Part shown: piece after piece, positions 40,820 through 53,084 of the stretch | How the letters are laid out: the number at the start of each line of letters is the position of its first letter | Numbering within the stretch: the stretch's first letter is position 1 | From: Ochrobactrum vermis | Lineage (GTDB): Bacteria > Pseudomonadota > Alphaproteobacteria > Rhizobiales > Rhizobiaceae | Length of the DNA: 64,000 nt | NCBI RefSeq assembly: GCF_002975205.1 | Contig: NZ_PCOC01000001.1 | Span: 2,470,001-2,534,000 of the forward strand | Direction: 5' to 3' | Made by a program: the position numbers and the translations under genes | The notes under the pieces: model-generated | Seen by the model: the letters and a program-made list of their open reading frames with translations, nothing else | The model's database searches: none | What the model was told of the DNA's origin: nothing

Positions 40820-41683
40820 ATGCGAAAAATCAGACGTTTTCTCCGTCAGATCACCTACGACGTCATCGGTCATTTCAGTTCGGACGATGGCTGGGCTTTC
40901 GCCAGTCACATTGCGCTTTCCGGCCTGATGGCACTGTTCCCGTTCCTCATCTTCGCCACGACGCTTGCGAGTTTTCTCGGCACCAAGGAATTCGCCGAAA
41001 CGGCGGTCCACGTTATTTTCGATATGTGGCCATCGAACATTGCAGGCCCCATCGCCAATGAAGTGACCAATGTTCTGACCGTACAGCGCAGCGGACTTTT
41101 GACGTTGAGCGTGATCGCCGCCGCCTATTTTGCTTCCAACGGCGTAGAGGCGCTGCGCATCGCGCTCAACCGCGCCTATCGCGTCACCGATCAGCGCTCA
41201 ATCATCTTTTGCCGCCTTCAGAGCCTCGGCTTCGTTCTGGTCGGCACACTCAGCCTGATGGCAATCAGCTTCCTACTGGTTCTTGCGCCACTGGCCGTGC
41301 GCATTGCCGAACAATGGTTTCCCGACATTGCACCGTTCACCGGCACCATCGCCTTTTGGCGCTATAGCGTCGCGGTGGCGGTTCTGGTGCTGGCACTGTT
41401 CACGGTGCATATCTGGCTTCCGGCCGGGCGGCGCAGCCTCGGTGATATCCTGCCCGGTATCCTCATCACGCTTCTCGCGTGGCTTGCCGCCGCGATGGCC
41501 TTTGCCAAATATCTGGAAACCTTCGCCACCTATGTAACGACCTATGCGGGTCTCGCTTCGATCATGGTTGCTATCGTCTTCCTCTACATGCTGTCGGCTA
41601 TTTTCATCATCGGCGCAGAGATCAACGCCGCAATCATGAATTTCCGCAAACGCGAGCAGCAGCCGGATTTGCTCGTCGAATAA
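40820..41683 (+). CDS. YihY/virulence factor BrkB family membrane protein
   Basis: A 287-residue inner-membrane protein with about six hydrophobic segments and the YihY/BrkB core (ALSGLMALFPFLIFATTLAS, GLLTLSVIAAAYFASNGVEA and a C-terminal GAEINAAI). Once wrongly called ribonuclease BN; function not firmly known. Its stop codon directly abuts that of the convergent EamA gene. Confidence 0.9.
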   Translation: MRKIRRFLRQITYDVIGHFSSDDGWAFASHIALSGLMALFPFLIFATTLASFLGTKEFAETAVHVIFDMWPSNIAGPIANEVTNVLTVQRSGLLTLSVIAAAYFASNGVEALRIALNRAYRVTDQRSIIFCRLQSLGFVLVGTLSLMAISFLLVLAPLAVRIAEQWFPDIAPFTGTIAFWRYSVAVAVLVLALFTVHIWLPAGRRSLGDILPGILITLLAWLAAAMAFAKYLETFATYVTTYAGLASIMVAIVFLYMLSAIFIIGAEINAAIMNFRKREQQPDLLVE

Positions 41684-42541
41684 TCAGCGTTTGATCGTGG
41701 TCAAGGCAACACCAAGTGTGGTTACGACCATGCCGGCAATCTGGATCGGACCGAGCGTTTCACCGAAAATCAGATAGGCCATAATCGCCGCCGCCCCCGG
41801 CACGAGATAAAACAGCGACGCGACTTTCGACATCGCTCCTTCGCGGATCATCACCAGAAGCGCCAGAATGGCTCCAATGGAAATCGCCAGCGTCAGCCAG
41901 ACCAGCGCGAAAATGAGCTGTGGCGACCAGATGATCACCCGGGTTTCAAAGCTGAATGCACAAAGCGCAGTCAGCACCGCCGCCGCAATATACTGAACTG
42001 CCGTGCCCGTTTTCAGATCGCTCGTCGTGCCGAAACGCTTCTGCCAGACCGTGCCTGTACTGATGGCCAGAACTGCAAAGAACGCCACTGCAAGGCTTTT
42101 CGGATCAACGCCGCTGCCTGCCGAAAACTTCGGCCACACAACCATCGCCACACCGAGAAAACCGATCAGCAATCCCGCCCACTGGCGTTTGCTAGCCCGC
42201 TCACCGAGAAGCATGGCGGCAATCAGCGTGGTGAGCATAGGTTGCAGGCCGGCGACGAGGCCCGACATGCCAGCGGGCAGGCCGTGATGAACGGCCCAGA
42301 ACAAAGCGGAGAGATAAGCGCCATGGATCAGACACCCGGCGATTGCCGCATGAACCAGCGTCGCCCCCTTCGGCCACATCGCCCTGCTTGCCAGCGCCCA
42401 GAGCGTCATGATGACCGCCGCGATGGAAAAACGCACCGCCATGAAGGTGAATGGTTCCGCATAAGGCATGGAAAGCCCTGCCCCGATAAAGCCGGTGGCC
42501 CAAAGCAGGACAAACATGATGGGGAAGAAACGGGCAGCCAT
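41684..42541 (-). CDS. EamA/DMT-family transporter
   Basis: A 285-residue protein with ten predicted transmembrane helices in two EamA repeats (LLWATGFIGAGLSMPYAEPF at the start of the first). Distinct in sequence from the EamA protein at 13129-14010. Substrate unknown. Convergent with the BrkB gene with no intergenic base. Confidence 0.9.
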   Translation of the reverse strand: MAARFFPIMFVLLWATGFIGAGLSMPYAEPFTFMAVRFSIAAVIMTLWALASRAMWPKGATLVHAAIAGCLIHGAYLSALFWAVHHGLPAGMSGLVAGLQPMLTTLIAAMLLGERASKRQWAGLLIGFLGVAMVVWPKFSAGSGVDPKSLAVAFFAVLAISTGTVWQKRFGTTSDLKTGTAVQYIAAAVLTALCAFSFETRVIIWSPQLIFALVWLTLAISIGAILALLVMIREGAMSKVASLFYLVPGAAAIMAYLIFGETLGPIQIAGMVVTTLGVALTTIKR

Positions 42542-42657
42542 GGCGAAACTCTCACTTTCGCGGCTCGCCTTATACCGGTTCGCAACGAACGCCTATCTTA
42601 TAAAACTGATTGCAGCGTTCAATTTGCCAAACAGGCGTCCGCATTTTATGAAGCAGC

Positions 42658-43143
42658 ATGAACAACGAACCCGAAACAATCCGCATTCTCGTCGATGCCG
42701 ACGCCTGTCCGGTGAAAGCCGAAATCTACCGTGTCGCGGAGCGGCATGGCCTGCCTGTCGTGCTGGTCGCCAACAGTTTCATGGCGATCCCGCGCGATGC
42801 CGAACGGGTGGAGCGCGTTGTCGTATCGGACAAGCTCGATGCTGCTGACGACTGGATTGCCGACAATTCGCGGCCGGGTGCAATCGTGATTACCGCCGAC
42901 ATTCCGCTGGCCAGCCGCTCGCTTGAAAAGAATGCAACCGTCATTGCGCCCAATGGACGTGTGCACACCCAAAGCACCATCGGCAACACGCTTGCGACAC
43001 GCAATCTGATGGATTCGTTGCGTTCCGCAGGCGAAGTCACCCGTGGTCCTGCACCCTTTTCACCCAAGGACCGCTCAGCATTTCTCTCCGCGCTCGATCT
43101 TGCCATCGTGCGTCTGAAACGCGCCGGTTTTACCTCAGCTTGA
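42658..43143 (+). CDS. YaiI/YqxD family protein (DUF188, UPF0178)
   Basis: A 161-residue PIN-like protein with the family signatures [14 protein letters not shown] near the N-terminus and [17 protein letters not shown] in the middle, whose acidic residues suggest a nuclease-type metal site. Function unknown. Its 3' end overlaps the convergent LysE gene by 9 bases. Confidence 0.93.
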   Translation: MNNEPETIRILVDADACPVKAEIYRVAERHGLPVVLVANSFMAIPRDAERVERVVVSDKLDAADDWIADNSRPGAIVITADIPLASRSLEKNATVIAPNGRVHTQSTIGNTLATRNLMDSLRSAGEVTRGPAPFSPKDRSAFLSALDLAIVRLKRAGFTSA

Positions 43144-43755
43144 ACGGATGGTCGCGGTTGCCACACCGGCGCCAATCAGCAAGGTTCCACCTGCGCGATT
43201 GAAAATCCGCAAGGCCCGCTCGCTGGCAAAGAAGCGCCGCGCCCGCGCCGCCGTCAGCGCATAGGCGAAGGCGTTGAGGAAGGCGAGCACCAGAAACGTG
43301 CTTTCGAAGACCAGCATCTGGGTCAGAAAATCCCGATGCGGACTCAGGAACTGCGGCAGGAAAGCCACGAAGAAGGTGATGCTTTTCGGATTGAGCGCCG
43401 TCACCAGCCAGGCGTGAACCAGCATCTTTGCCGGATGCACCTTGTCGTGCCGCGCCTTGGCATTCATCGTGCCTCCAGCCCGGAACAGCTTGATGCCGAG
43501 CCAGACGAGATAGGCAGCGCCAACCCATTTGACCGCCGTGAACACCGTTGCGGAAGCGGCAAGCAAAGCGCCCACCCCCAGCATGGAGAGCGTCATGGCT
43601 GTGAAATCGCCAAGTGCCACGCCCACCGCCATCGGGAAAGCCGTCTTCCAGCCCTGCCCCAGCGCATAGGAAACGACGAGCAGGACCGTTGGCCCCGGAA
43701 TGATCAGAAGCACGATGGATGCGGCGGTGAATGCAAGCCAGACGTCGAGGCTCAT
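43135..43755 (-). CDS. LysE/RhtB family amino-acid exporter
   Basis: A 206-residue protein with five or six transmembrane helices and the LysE signature [19 protein letters not shown]. Exports an amino acid or homoserine-lactone-like compound; substrate unknown. AAAGGAG lies 7 bases before the ATG but is paired in a 7-bp hairpin with an upstream CTCCTTT. Confidence 0.92.
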   Translation of the reverse strand: MSLDVWLAFTAASIVLLIIPGPTVLLVVSYALGQGWKTAFPMAVGVALGDFTAMTLSMLGVGALLAASATVFTAVKWVGAAYLVWLGIKLFRAGGTMNAKARHDKVHPAKMLVHAWLVTALNPKSITFFVAFLPQFLSPHRDFLTQMLVFESTFLVLAFLNAFAYALTAARARRFFASERALRIFNRAGGTLLIGAGVATATIRSS

Positions 43756-43762
43756 GGGATAT

Positions 43763-43779
43763 CTCCTTTGAAAAAGGAG
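43763..43779 (-). promoter_or_regulatory. Hairpin hiding the ribosome-binding site of the LysE gene
   Basis: On the minus strand CTCCTTT-TTC-AAAGGAG: a perfect 7-bp stem in which the 3' arm is the ribosome-binding site itself. Confidence 0.5.
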
Positions 43780-43809
43780 GAAGCCACCGATTCTAATATT
43801 TGTCGAGAA

Positions 43810-45951
<2,142 letters not shown>

Positions 45952-45975
45952 TCGCCGTTCAAGATAAAGTCATGC

Positions 45976-46002
45976 GAAATCATCCGGCCAACGGATGATT
46001 TC
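45976..46002 (+). terminator. Strong hairpin between argH and lptM
   Basis: GAAATCATCCG and CGGATGATTTC form a perfect 11-bp stem with a 5-base loop, but no T run follows. It may be a weak terminator or an mRNA-stabilising structure that lets lptM-lysA be read through. Confidence 0.6.
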
Positions 46003-46064
46003 ACTCTTGAGAATTTTGCGTTACAGCTAGCCCAACCAAGATTTTGATTCAGGAACCAAAGCTG

Positions 46065-46247
46065 ATGACAGGCCGCTCCGCCATTTCTTCTGTGCTTCTG
46101 ATCGCCGCGCTCGCGGCCACGCTCGCCGCTTGCGGTCGCAAGGGCCCGCTGGAGCCGCCGCCATCCGCCGTCGTGACGGACGAACAGGGGCATACCAAGC
46201 CGAAACCGAAGGAAGATAAGCCAATCATCCTCGACAAGCTGTTGTAA
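46065..46247 (+). CDS. lptM: LptM-like small lipoprotein (YifL family)
   Basis: A 60-residue lipoprotein. A signal peptide with lipobox LAAC leads to the mature start CGRKGPLEPPP, the hallmark C-G-x-K-G-P-L of the LptM/YifL family. In E. coli LptM aids disulfide maturation of the LptD translocon. The position between argH and lysA is widely conserved in proteobacteria and supports the call. A TTG at 46044 could add seven residues, but ATG at 46065 fits a signal peptide. Confidence 0.9.
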   Translation: MTGRSAISSVLLIAALAATLAACGRKGPLEPPPSAVVTDEQGHTKPKPKEDKPIILDKLL

Positions 46248-46269
46248 GTTTCCGCTACAGGGCCTTCCC

Positions 46270-47535
46270 GTGAACCATTTCGAATATCGCAACGGCGTTC
46301 TTCACGCCGAAAATGTCAGCCTGCCTGAAATCGCTCAGGCCGTTGGCACACCTTTCTACGTTTATTCCCGCGCAACCATCGAGCGCCATTTTCGCGTGTT
46401 CGGCGAAGCCTTCGCCGGCATGGAAACGCTCGTCACCTATGCGCTGAAGGCCAACTCCAACCTCGCAGTGCTGAAAACGCTGGCGAAGCTTGGCGCCGGG
46501 GCGGACACCGTTTCGGAAGGCGAGATTCGCCGGGCGCTTGCGGCGGGCATCCCCGCCAACAAGATCGTCTTTTCTGGCGTTGGCAAGACACCGCACGAAA
46601 TGGATTTTGCGCTGGAAGCCGGTATCTGTTGCTTCAACGTCGAATCCGAGCCGGAACTGGAAATTCTTTCCGCCCGTGCCGTCAAGGCAGGCAAGGTCGC
46701 ATCCGTATCGCTGCGCATCAATCCCGATGTGGATGCGAAGACACATGCCAAGATTTCGACCGGCAAATCCGAAAACAAGTTCGGCATTCCGCGTGTCAAG
46801 GCGCGCGAGGCCTATGCCCGCGCGGCAAGCCTGCCCGGTCTCGACGTGGTCGGCATCGATATGCATATCGGTAGCCAGATCATCGACCTTGAGCCGTTCG
46901 ACAATGCCTTTGCCCTGATGGCGCAACTGGTCAAGGAACTGCAGGGAGACGGCCATAACATCCGCCACGTCGATGTTGGCGGCGGGCTCGGCATTCCTTA
47001 CCGCACCGACAATACGCCTCCGCCGTTGCCTGTCGCCTACGCGGAAATCGTTGCAAAACACATAAAGCCGCTGGGCTTGAAGACCGTATTCGAACCGGGC
47101 CGCCTGATCGTTGGCAATGCCGGACTTCTGGTAACGGAAGTGATTTTCGTCAAGGAAGGCGACGCCAAGAACTTCGTCATCGTGGATGCGGCGATGAACG
47201 ACTTGATTCGTCCGACACTTTACGATGCGTTCCACGACATCAAGCCGGTAGCCATGCCGAAAGATGATGCGCCACGCATCCGCGCCGATTTCGTCGGTCC
47301 GGTCTGTGAAACCGGCGATTATCTCGGCCTCGACCGGGAAGTAGCAAAACCTGCTCCGGGCGATCTTATCGCCGTCTGCACGACGGGCGCATATGGTGCG
47401 GTGCTGTCCAGCACTTACAACAGCCGCCTGCTCATTCCCGAAGTGCTGGTCGACGGCGACCGTTATCATGTCGTGCGTCCACGCCGTACCTATGAAGAAC
47501 TGCTCGCGCTCGATTCCGTACCGGAGTGGTTATAA
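46270..47535 (+). CDS. lysA: Diaminopimelate decarboxylase
   Basis: Last step of lysine synthesis. A 421-residue alanine-racemase-fold PLP enzyme with the PLP Lys in TYALKANSNLAVL, the Gly-rich phosphate loop HVDVGGGLGIPY, and the active-site Cys in VCETGDYLGLDR. It starts with GTG (MNHFEYRNGVLHAENVSL). It follows lptM by 22 bases, so they are one operon. lysC at 10881 starts the same pathway. Confidence 0.97.
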   Translation: MNHFEYRNGVLHAENVSLPEIAQAVGTPFYVYSRATIERHFRVFGEAFAGMETLVTYALKANSNLAVLKTLAKLGAGADTVSEGEIRRALAAGIPANKIVFSGVGKTPHEMDFALEAGICCFNVESEPELEILSARAVKAGKVASVSLRINPDVDAKTHAKISTGKSENKFGIPRVKAREAYARAASLPGLDVVGIDMHIGSQIIDLEPFDNAFALMAQLVKELQGDGHNIRHVDVGGGLGIPYRTDNTPPPLPVAYAEIVAKHIKPLGLKTVFEPGRLIVGNAGLLVTEVIFVKEGDAKNFVIVDAAMNDLIRPTLYDAFHDIKPVAMPKDDAPRIRADFVGPVCETGDYLGLDREVAKPAPGDLIAVCTTGAYGAVLSSTYNSRLLIPEVLVDGDRYHVVRPRRTYEELLALDSVPEWL

Positions 47536-47552
47536 ATCTCGCGGCTATAATT

Positions 47553-47582
47553 ATCATGGCAAAGCCTCGTCTTTGCCATGAT
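47553..47582 (+). terminator. Hairpin after lysA
   Basis: ATCATGGCAAAG and CTTTGCCATGAT form a perfect 12-bp stem with loop CCTCGT. No T run, so termination may be partial. Confidence 0.65.
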
Positions 47583-47636
47583 GCGTGTTATCCTGTCGGC
47601 CGAACCGAAATCGGCTGACGCGAAAGACGAGTCCCT

Positions 47637-50321
47637 ATGACTGCCCCAAAGGCGGCCCCACAGACAGATAGAAGCAACGACAGGAAACCCCTGCCGCGTC
47701 ACGCGTGGGATGCTTTTCTACGGCTGTTTTCAGGTGAAGGCGCTGGCCTGCGACGTTTGCGTGCGCGTGCCTTTCTTTCGATCAGTTTCGAGCGGTTCTG
47801 GCCGCTCATCCTGCCGCTGATTCTTCTTATCGGTCTGTTCGCCAGTCTGAGCTGGTTCAGCCTGTTTGGCATGATGCCACGGTGGCTGCATATCGTTGTG
47901 CTGGCGCTCTTCGCCCTTGCAGGTCTTATTGCGCTTTACCTGCCGTTCCGGTTTCGGCCACCGGTGGAAAGTGACATCACCAACCGTATTGAGGCAATCA
48001 ACGGTCTGGTTCACGAGCCGCTCGCAGTGCAGACAGGCCATATGGCAACCGGCGAACAAGATCCCTTCGCCGTCGCCTTGTGGCGGGAACACCAGCGCCG
48101 CATGGCTGACCAGCTCAGGAACCTGCAATCCGGTCTGCCTCATACGCGCGTTCCCGAGCATGACCCCCTTGGCATTCGTGCGGTGGTTGCCCTGCTTTTC
48201 GTTACCGCCTTTGCCTATAGCCTCAGCCCCAACAGCGGTCGTATTGCCGATGCCTTTCATATCCGTCCGGGCGATGGCACCGCTGTTGCCCGCATTGATG
48301 CGTGGGTAACGCCGCCGCGCTATACCGGTCGCGCACCGGTCTTCCTGACCACTGCGGATGACAGTGAACAGGCCGCAATCAACGTACCGCAGGGCAGCAT
48401 TCTCTCGGTCCGCGTGATCGGTGGCGGTTCTGAACGCCTGACTGCGACCGATGCGGAAGGCGAGCGTCGTGACGTGCAGCCGGTAGGGGCGAAGGAAGAG
48501 CAGAAGGAGCCTGCAGAGCAGGCCGTTGTCGATGGCAGCCGCAATTTCCGCTACGATTTGCAACAGGACGAGACATTGGCACTTTCCGGCACCGATGCTC
48601 GCTGGAAATTTGCCGTCACGCCAGACAATCTGCCAACGATCCGCTTCACAAAGGAACCGGGGCATGCGCTGAACGGCACATTGCAGCTTTCCTATCAAAT
48701 CGATGACGACTATGCGCCGGTGAAGGCCGAAGGTCAGATCGTTTCGCTCAACAATGATGAGGACGAGGAAGCCGCACCGCTTTACGATGCACCGGAACTG
48801 CCGCTTGCATTGCCGCGTCGCGGCGTGAAAGACGCCACGACATCGAAGGACCTGACCGAACATCCATGGGCAGGCGAAAAAGTTGCGCTTACGCTGATCG
48901 TTACCGATGCCGCCGGACAAACGGGACGCAGCGAAACCAAGATCATCACCTTGCCCGAGCGCCCTTTCAGCAATCCGCTGGCCCGCGCTGTTGCGGAACA
49001 ACGCCGTATTCTCGCGCTCGATGCCACGCAGCGCGATCATGTTCTCGACATGCTGTCGGCAATCATGCTGCGTCCCGAAGAGACGATCAAAAGCGCGGCC
49101 CACTATCTGGGTCTGGTCACGATCCGGACGCGCCTTCGTGTTGCCAACAGCGATGACGCCCTGCGCGATACAGTCGACTATATGTGGCAGGTTGCGCTTG
49201 GCATCGAGGACGGAAACCTGTCCGCAGCCGAAAAGCGCCTGCGGCAGGCACAGGAAGCCCTGAAAAACGCTCTTGAGAACGGCGCCTCACAAGAGGAAAT
49301 CGAAAAGCTGTCGGCTGAACTGCGCAAGGCGATGCAGGATTTCCTGCGAGAGTTCGCCCAGCGCCAAAAACAAAATCAGAATGCACGCCGCGCCGCGCCA
49401 GACCCCAATGCGCGGATGCTGACGGAAAAAGACCTCCAGCGCATGATGGACCAGATCGAGAATCTGGCGCGTCAGGGCTCGCGCGATCAGGCGCAAGAGT
49501 TGCTGTCGCAATTGCAGAACCTGATGAACAATCTGCAGATGGGACAGGCGCAGCCGGGACAGCAAGGCCAGGGACAAGGCCAACAGGGCCAGATGCAGCA
49601 GCAGATGAACAAGCTTGGCGAACTGATGCAACGCCAGCAGCAGACGATGAACGAGACCTTCGATCTCGATCAGAAAATGCAACGCCAGTTTGGTGGCAAC
49701 GAAGGTGAAGGCGAATTCGGCGATAACATGTTCCCCGGCGATGACGGCTCCATGGGCGGCGGGCAGCCGGGCGGAGAAGCCGAAAACGGCCAGAGCGGGA
49801 ACGGTCAGGACGGTAAAGGTGACATTCCGCCCGATATGGCGGAAGCCATGCGCAAGCTGCAGCAAAAGCAGAAGGATCTCCAGTCCGATCTGCAAAAGCT
49901 GATGGACGATCTGAAAGGCATGGGCATCGAACCCGGCAAGGATTTTTCGGACGCCGGAAAATCAATGGGCGACGCCACGGATGCGCTCGGTCGCAGCGAG
50001 GGCGCGGAAGCGAGCGACCAGCAGGGCAGTGCACTTGATGCGTTGCGGCGCGGTGGACGCGATATGATGCAGAAAATGCAGCAGGCCATGGGCCAGCAAG
50101 GCCAGGGCCAGAACGGCGCCAATGGCAGTCGCGGAAAGGACCCGCTTGGGCGCCAGCAGGGCACCGGGGACAGTGGCCTCAACGATGACGTCAAGATTCC
50201 GGGTGAAATCGATATTCAGCGTGCACGTGAAATTCTCGATGAAATCCGCCGCAAGCTCGGCAATGCACTGACGCCGCAGATGGAAAAGGAATATCTGCAG
50301 CGCCTGTTGAAGTTCGATTGA
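47637..50321 (+). CDS. TIGR02302/DUF4175 family large membrane protein
   Basis: An 894-residue protein found next to lysA in many alphaproteobacteria; no function known. Three hydrophobic helices near residues 45-95 and about 180 anchor it; a large beta-rich region follows (about 220-440) and then a helical region. The last third is extremely Gln/Gly/Met-rich (repeats such as GQQGQGQGQQGQMQQQ near 640-660) before a final conserved ELD-type helix (RAREILDEIRRKLGN). The glutamine-rich part is low complexity, so similarity searches there mislead. Confidence 0.93.
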   Translation: MTAPKAAPQTDRSNDRKPLPRHAWDAFLRLFSGEGAGLRRLRARAFLSISFERFWPLILPLILLIGLFASLSWFSLFGMMPRWLHIVVLALFALAGLIALYLPFRFRPPVESDITNRIEAINGLVHEPLAVQTGHMATGEQDPFAVALWREHQRRMADQLRNLQSGLPHTRVPEHDPLGIRAVVALLFVTAFAYSLSPNSGRIADAFHIRPGDGTAVARIDAWVTPPRYTGRAPVFLTTADDSEQAAINVPQGSILSVRVIGGGSERLTATDAEGERRDVQPVGAKEEQKEPAEQAVVDGSRNFRYDLQQDETLALSGTDARWKFAVTPDNLPTIRFTKEPGHALNGTLQLSYQIDDDYAPVKAEGQIVSLNNDEDEEAAPLYDAPELPLALPRRGVKDATTSKDLTEHPWAGEKVALTLIVTDAAGQTGRSETKIITLPERPFSNPLARAVAEQRRILALDATQRDHVLDMLSAIMLRPEETIKSAAHYLGLVTIRTRLRVANSDDALRDTVDYMWQVALGIEDGNLSAAEKRLRQAQEALKNALENGASQEEIEKLSAELRKAMQDFLREFAQRQKQNQNARRAAPDPNARMLTEKDLQRMMDQIENLARQGSRDQAQELLSQLQNLMNNLQMGQAQPGQQGQGQGQQGQMQQQMNKLGELMQRQQQTMNETFDLDQKMQRQFGGNEGEGEFGDNMFPGDDGSMGGGQPGGEAENGQSGNGQDGKGDIPPDMAEAMRKLQQKQKDLQSDLQKLMDDLKGMGIEPGKDFSDAGKSMGDATDALGRSEGAEASDQQGSALDALRRGGRDMMQKMQQAMGQQGQGQNGANGSRGKDPLGRQQGTGDSGLNDDVKIPGEIDIQRAREILDEIRRKLGNALTPQMEKEYLQRLLKFD

Positions 50322-50346
50322 GCCGATAGGCCGCTGCCGAGCAGCC

Positions 50347-50883
50347 TTATTCCATCACACGTCCGACATAGGGCAGCTGGCGGAAGGCGTGCCCAACATC
50401 CATGCCATAACCGACGACAAAATAGTCCGGGCATTCGAAAGCCACGAAATCGGCATCGAGATCGACTTTGCGACGCACGCTCTTGTCGAGAAGAACAGCA
50501 ATGCTGACGCTCCGCGCCCCACGTTCCAGCATGAGTTCGCGAACAAACTTCAGCGTCTTGCCGGATTCCAGAATATCGTCGATCAGCAGCACATCACGGT
50601 CGTGCACGTCACTATCGATATCGCGCAACAGGCGAACTTCCGTACTGGTCGTGCCCTTGCCGTAGCTCGAAACGGTGATGAATTCGACATCGGGCTCTAC
50701 GCCTGCATCATGCATCGCACGAATGAGATCGGCCGCAAAAATGAAGGAACCTTTCAGGATCGAAATCGTCAGCAGATTGTGGAACTTGCGTTCAGAAATG
50801 GCCTTGGCGAGATCGAGATTGCGACCGGCAATCTCGTCCGGGCTAAAGAGAACTTCAATTGTCTTGCCACCGACTTCCGGCAT
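50347..50883 (-). CDS. hpt: Hypoxanthine phosphoribosyltransferase
   Basis: Salvages hypoxanthine and guanine to IMP and GMP. A 178-residue type I PRTase with the PRPP loop VLLIDDILESGKTL, a purine hood FECPDYFVVGYGMD and flexible-loop region SSYGKGTTST. AGGAGA lies 8 bases before ATG at 50883; 17 further upstream codons are not supported. Confidence 0.95.
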   Translation of the reverse strand: MPEVGGKTIEVLFSPDEIAGRNLDLAKAISERKFHNLLTISILKGSFIFAADLIRAMHDAGVEPDVEFITVSSYGKGTTSTEVRLLRDIDSDVHDRDVLLIDDILESGKTLKFVRELMLERGARSVSIAVLLDKSVRRKVDLDADFVAFECPDYFVVGYGMDVGHAFRQLPYVGRVME

Positions 50884-51048
50884 CTGCTGCTTCTCCTGAT
50901 CGTTCGCTTTCGCGCAGACTTGGGCGCGCATCAAAGGCGCCAGAAAGGCACGCTCTATAGCATGGTTTGAGGAAATTGCACCCCACCAGATGAAGATGCT
51001 CGGGCTTCTCCATTTCCCAGCGTCAAGATTTCATATAGCGTGACCATC

Positions 51049-51828
51049 ATGCATCCGGACATCATTGAACTGCGATCATTTTACGACACCACGCTGGGCC
51101 ACCTGGCGGAGCGCGCCGTCCGTATGGCACTTGCCGGGCTGTGGGGGCACGTGCCGGGAGAGCGGCTTGTCGGCATGGGCTACAGCCTGCCCTATCTCGA
51201 CCGCTTCAGTGCCGATACCGAGCGCACATTCGCTTTCATGCCGGCAGGTCAAGGAGCCGTTGCCTGGCCTTCGGTTGAGAAAACGGCGACAGCGCTTGTT
51301 TTCGACGAGGAACTGCCGCTACCCGATTCCTCGATTGACCGCGTGCTTATGGTGCATGCGCTGGAATATGCGGAAAACCCGACGGAAACGCTGAAGGAGA
51401 TGTGGCGCGTCCTGGCCCCCAATGGGCGGCTCGTTATCGTGGTGCCCAACCGCCGTGGCGTTTGGGCCCGCTTCGAACATACGCCTTTCGGCAGCGGACG
51501 TCCCTATAGCCGGACACAGCTGACAACCCTTTTGCGTGAGGCGAATTTCACGGTCAACACGGTGAGCGATGCCCTGCATTTTCCACCAGCAACGCGCCGA
51601 TGGATGATGCGGCCTTGTCTCGCTCTGGAAGGCATGGGACGGCGGCTGTGGCCGGTCTTTTCGGGCGTTCTGGTGGTCGAGGCACAGAAACGGCTCTATC
51701 AGGGATTGCCTGTCGCTCAACGCTCGTCGCGCCGCGTCTTCGTTCCTGTTCTCGCACCGCAAGGAACACCCGTCGGCGGATTGCGAAAGACACCGGTACG
51801 AACCAGCCGGACAGAGAGAAAAAGCTAG
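51049..51828 (+). CDS. Class I SAM-dependent methyltransferase
   Basis: A 259-residue protein with a methyltransferase_11-type core: LPLPDSSIDRVLMVHALEYA and MWRVLAPNGRLVIVVPNRRG. The usual glycine-rich motif I is degenerate (GMGYSLPYLDRF). The C-terminal 60 residues are basic. Substrate unknown. The ATG at 51049 is preferred to a GTG three codons before. It runs the same way as hisC-tyrC but is 145 bases away. Confidence 0.85.
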   Translation: MHPDIIELRSFYDTTLGHLAERAVRMALAGLWGHVPGERLVGMGYSLPYLDRFSADTERTFAFMPAGQGAVAWPSVEKTATALVFDEELPLPDSSIDRVLMVHALEYAENPTETLKEMWRVLAPNGRLVIVVPNRRGVWARFEHTPFGSGRPYSRTQLTTLLREANFTVNTVSDALHFPPATRRWMMRPCLALEGMGRRLWPVFSGVLVVEAQKRLYQGLPVAQRSSRRVFVPVLAPQGTPVGGLRKTPVRTSRTERKS

Positions 51829-51915
51829 GGCATTTGCGCATCACGACCCGCAAAAACGTACAGTTGCTGCGGTCGGCACGTACCACCGAACAAGGTTTTT
51901 CTCGACTTGGACGCA

Positions 51916-51935
51916 ATGGCGGGATATGCCGCCAT
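51916..51935 (+). promoter_or_regulatory. Inverted repeat in front of hisC
   Basis: ATGGCGG-GATATG-CCGCCAT, 7-bp perfect arms, 39 bases before the hisC start. Could be an operator or a leader hairpin. Confidence 0.35.
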
Positions 51936-51973
51936 CGTACAATTAACGTTGACCTTTTGGCGGAGCCAAAATC

Positions 51974-53080
51974 ATGACCGATACGCAGAACCTTACCCGT
52001 CCCCAGCCCAAGGCAGGCCTGCTCGATATCGCAGCCTACGTGCCTGGCAAGGAACATGTGGAAGGCGTTGCCAAGGTCTATAAACTCTCCTCCAACGAAA
52101 CGCCGGTAGGCCCAAGCCCGCATGCGGTCGAGGCCTATCGACACGCGGGCGAAAAACTGGAGCTTTATCCTGATGGGCAGGCGCTGGTGCTGCGCGAGGC
52201 AATTGCCGAAACGCAGGGGCTCAACATGGCCAATATCCTGTGCGGCAACGGTTCCGACGAGCTGCTCGGCCTGATCTGCCAGACTTATCTTGCTCCGGGC
52301 GATGAAGCTATCATCACCGAGCATGGTTTTGCCGTCTACAAGATCCAGACGCTGGGCGCCGGTGCGACACCGGTCACGGTCAGGGAGAAGAACGAGCGGA
52401 TCGATGTGGACGCCATTCTGGCCGGCCTGTCGCCCCGCACAAAGATTGTCTTCATCGCCAATCCGGCCAATCCAACGGGAACCTATCTGCCTTTCGAAGA
52501 GGTCCGTCGCCTTCATGTCGGACTGCCGAAACATGTGCTTCTGGTTCTCGATGCGGCCTATGCCGAATATGTCCGTCGCAACGACTATGAAGCAGGTCTC
52601 GAACTCGTTTCATCCAACGAAAACGTCGTCATGACGCGCACCTTCTCGAAGATCCATGGGCTCCCGGGCCTGCGGATCGGCTGGATGTATGCGCCACTGC
52701 ATGTGATCGATGCGACCAATCGCATCCGCGGGCCGTTCAACATGAATTCAGCCGCCATTGCTGCTGGTGCTGCGGCCATCCGCGACCGTGCCCATATCGA
52801 AAAATCGATCACCTACAATGACAAGTGGCTGGGCTGGCTGACCGAAGAGTTTACCAAGCTCGGCCTTCGGGTAACGCCATCAGTCACGAATTTCCTGCTG
52901 ATCCATTTTCCGGACGATGCCGCGCATTCGGCGGACAGGGCTGACGAATGGCTTTCCAGACGCGGCTACATTCTGCGTCGTGTCGGCGGTTACGGTTTTC
53001 CCAATGCGTTGCGCATGACGGTCGGACCGGAAGAAGCCAATCACGGCGTCGTCGCCGCCCTGACTGAATTTTTGAAGTAG
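51974..53080 (+). CDS. hisC: Histidinol-phosphate aminotransferase
   Basis: A 368-residue class II aminotransferase of histidine synthesis; many also act on aromatic amino acids. PLP Lys lies in [27 protein letters not shown] and [11 protein letters not shown] are typical of HisC. GGAG precedes the ATG. Four bases separate it from the prephenate dehydrogenase gene. This pairing, common in Rhizobiales, suggests that the enzyme also makes tyrosine or phenylalanine (inference). Confidence 0.95.
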   Translation: MTDTQNLTRPQPKAGLLDIAAYVPGKEHVEGVAKVYKLSSNETPVGPSPHAVEAYRHAGEKLELYPDGQALVLREAIAETQGLNMANILCGNGSDELLGLICQTYLAPGDEAIITEHGFAVYKIQTLGAGATPVTVREKNERIDVDAILAGLSPRTKIVFIANPANPTGTYLPFEEVRRLHVGLPKHVLLVLDAAYAEYVRRNDYEAGLELVSSNENVVMTRTFSKIHGLPGLRIGWMYAPLHVIDATNRIRGPFNMNSAAIAAGAAAIRDRAHIEKSITYNDKWLGWLTEEFTKLGLRVTPSVTNFLLIHFPDDAAHSADRADEWLSRRGYILRRVGGYGFPNALRMTVGPEEANHGVVAALTEFLK

Positions 53081-53084
53081 AACA

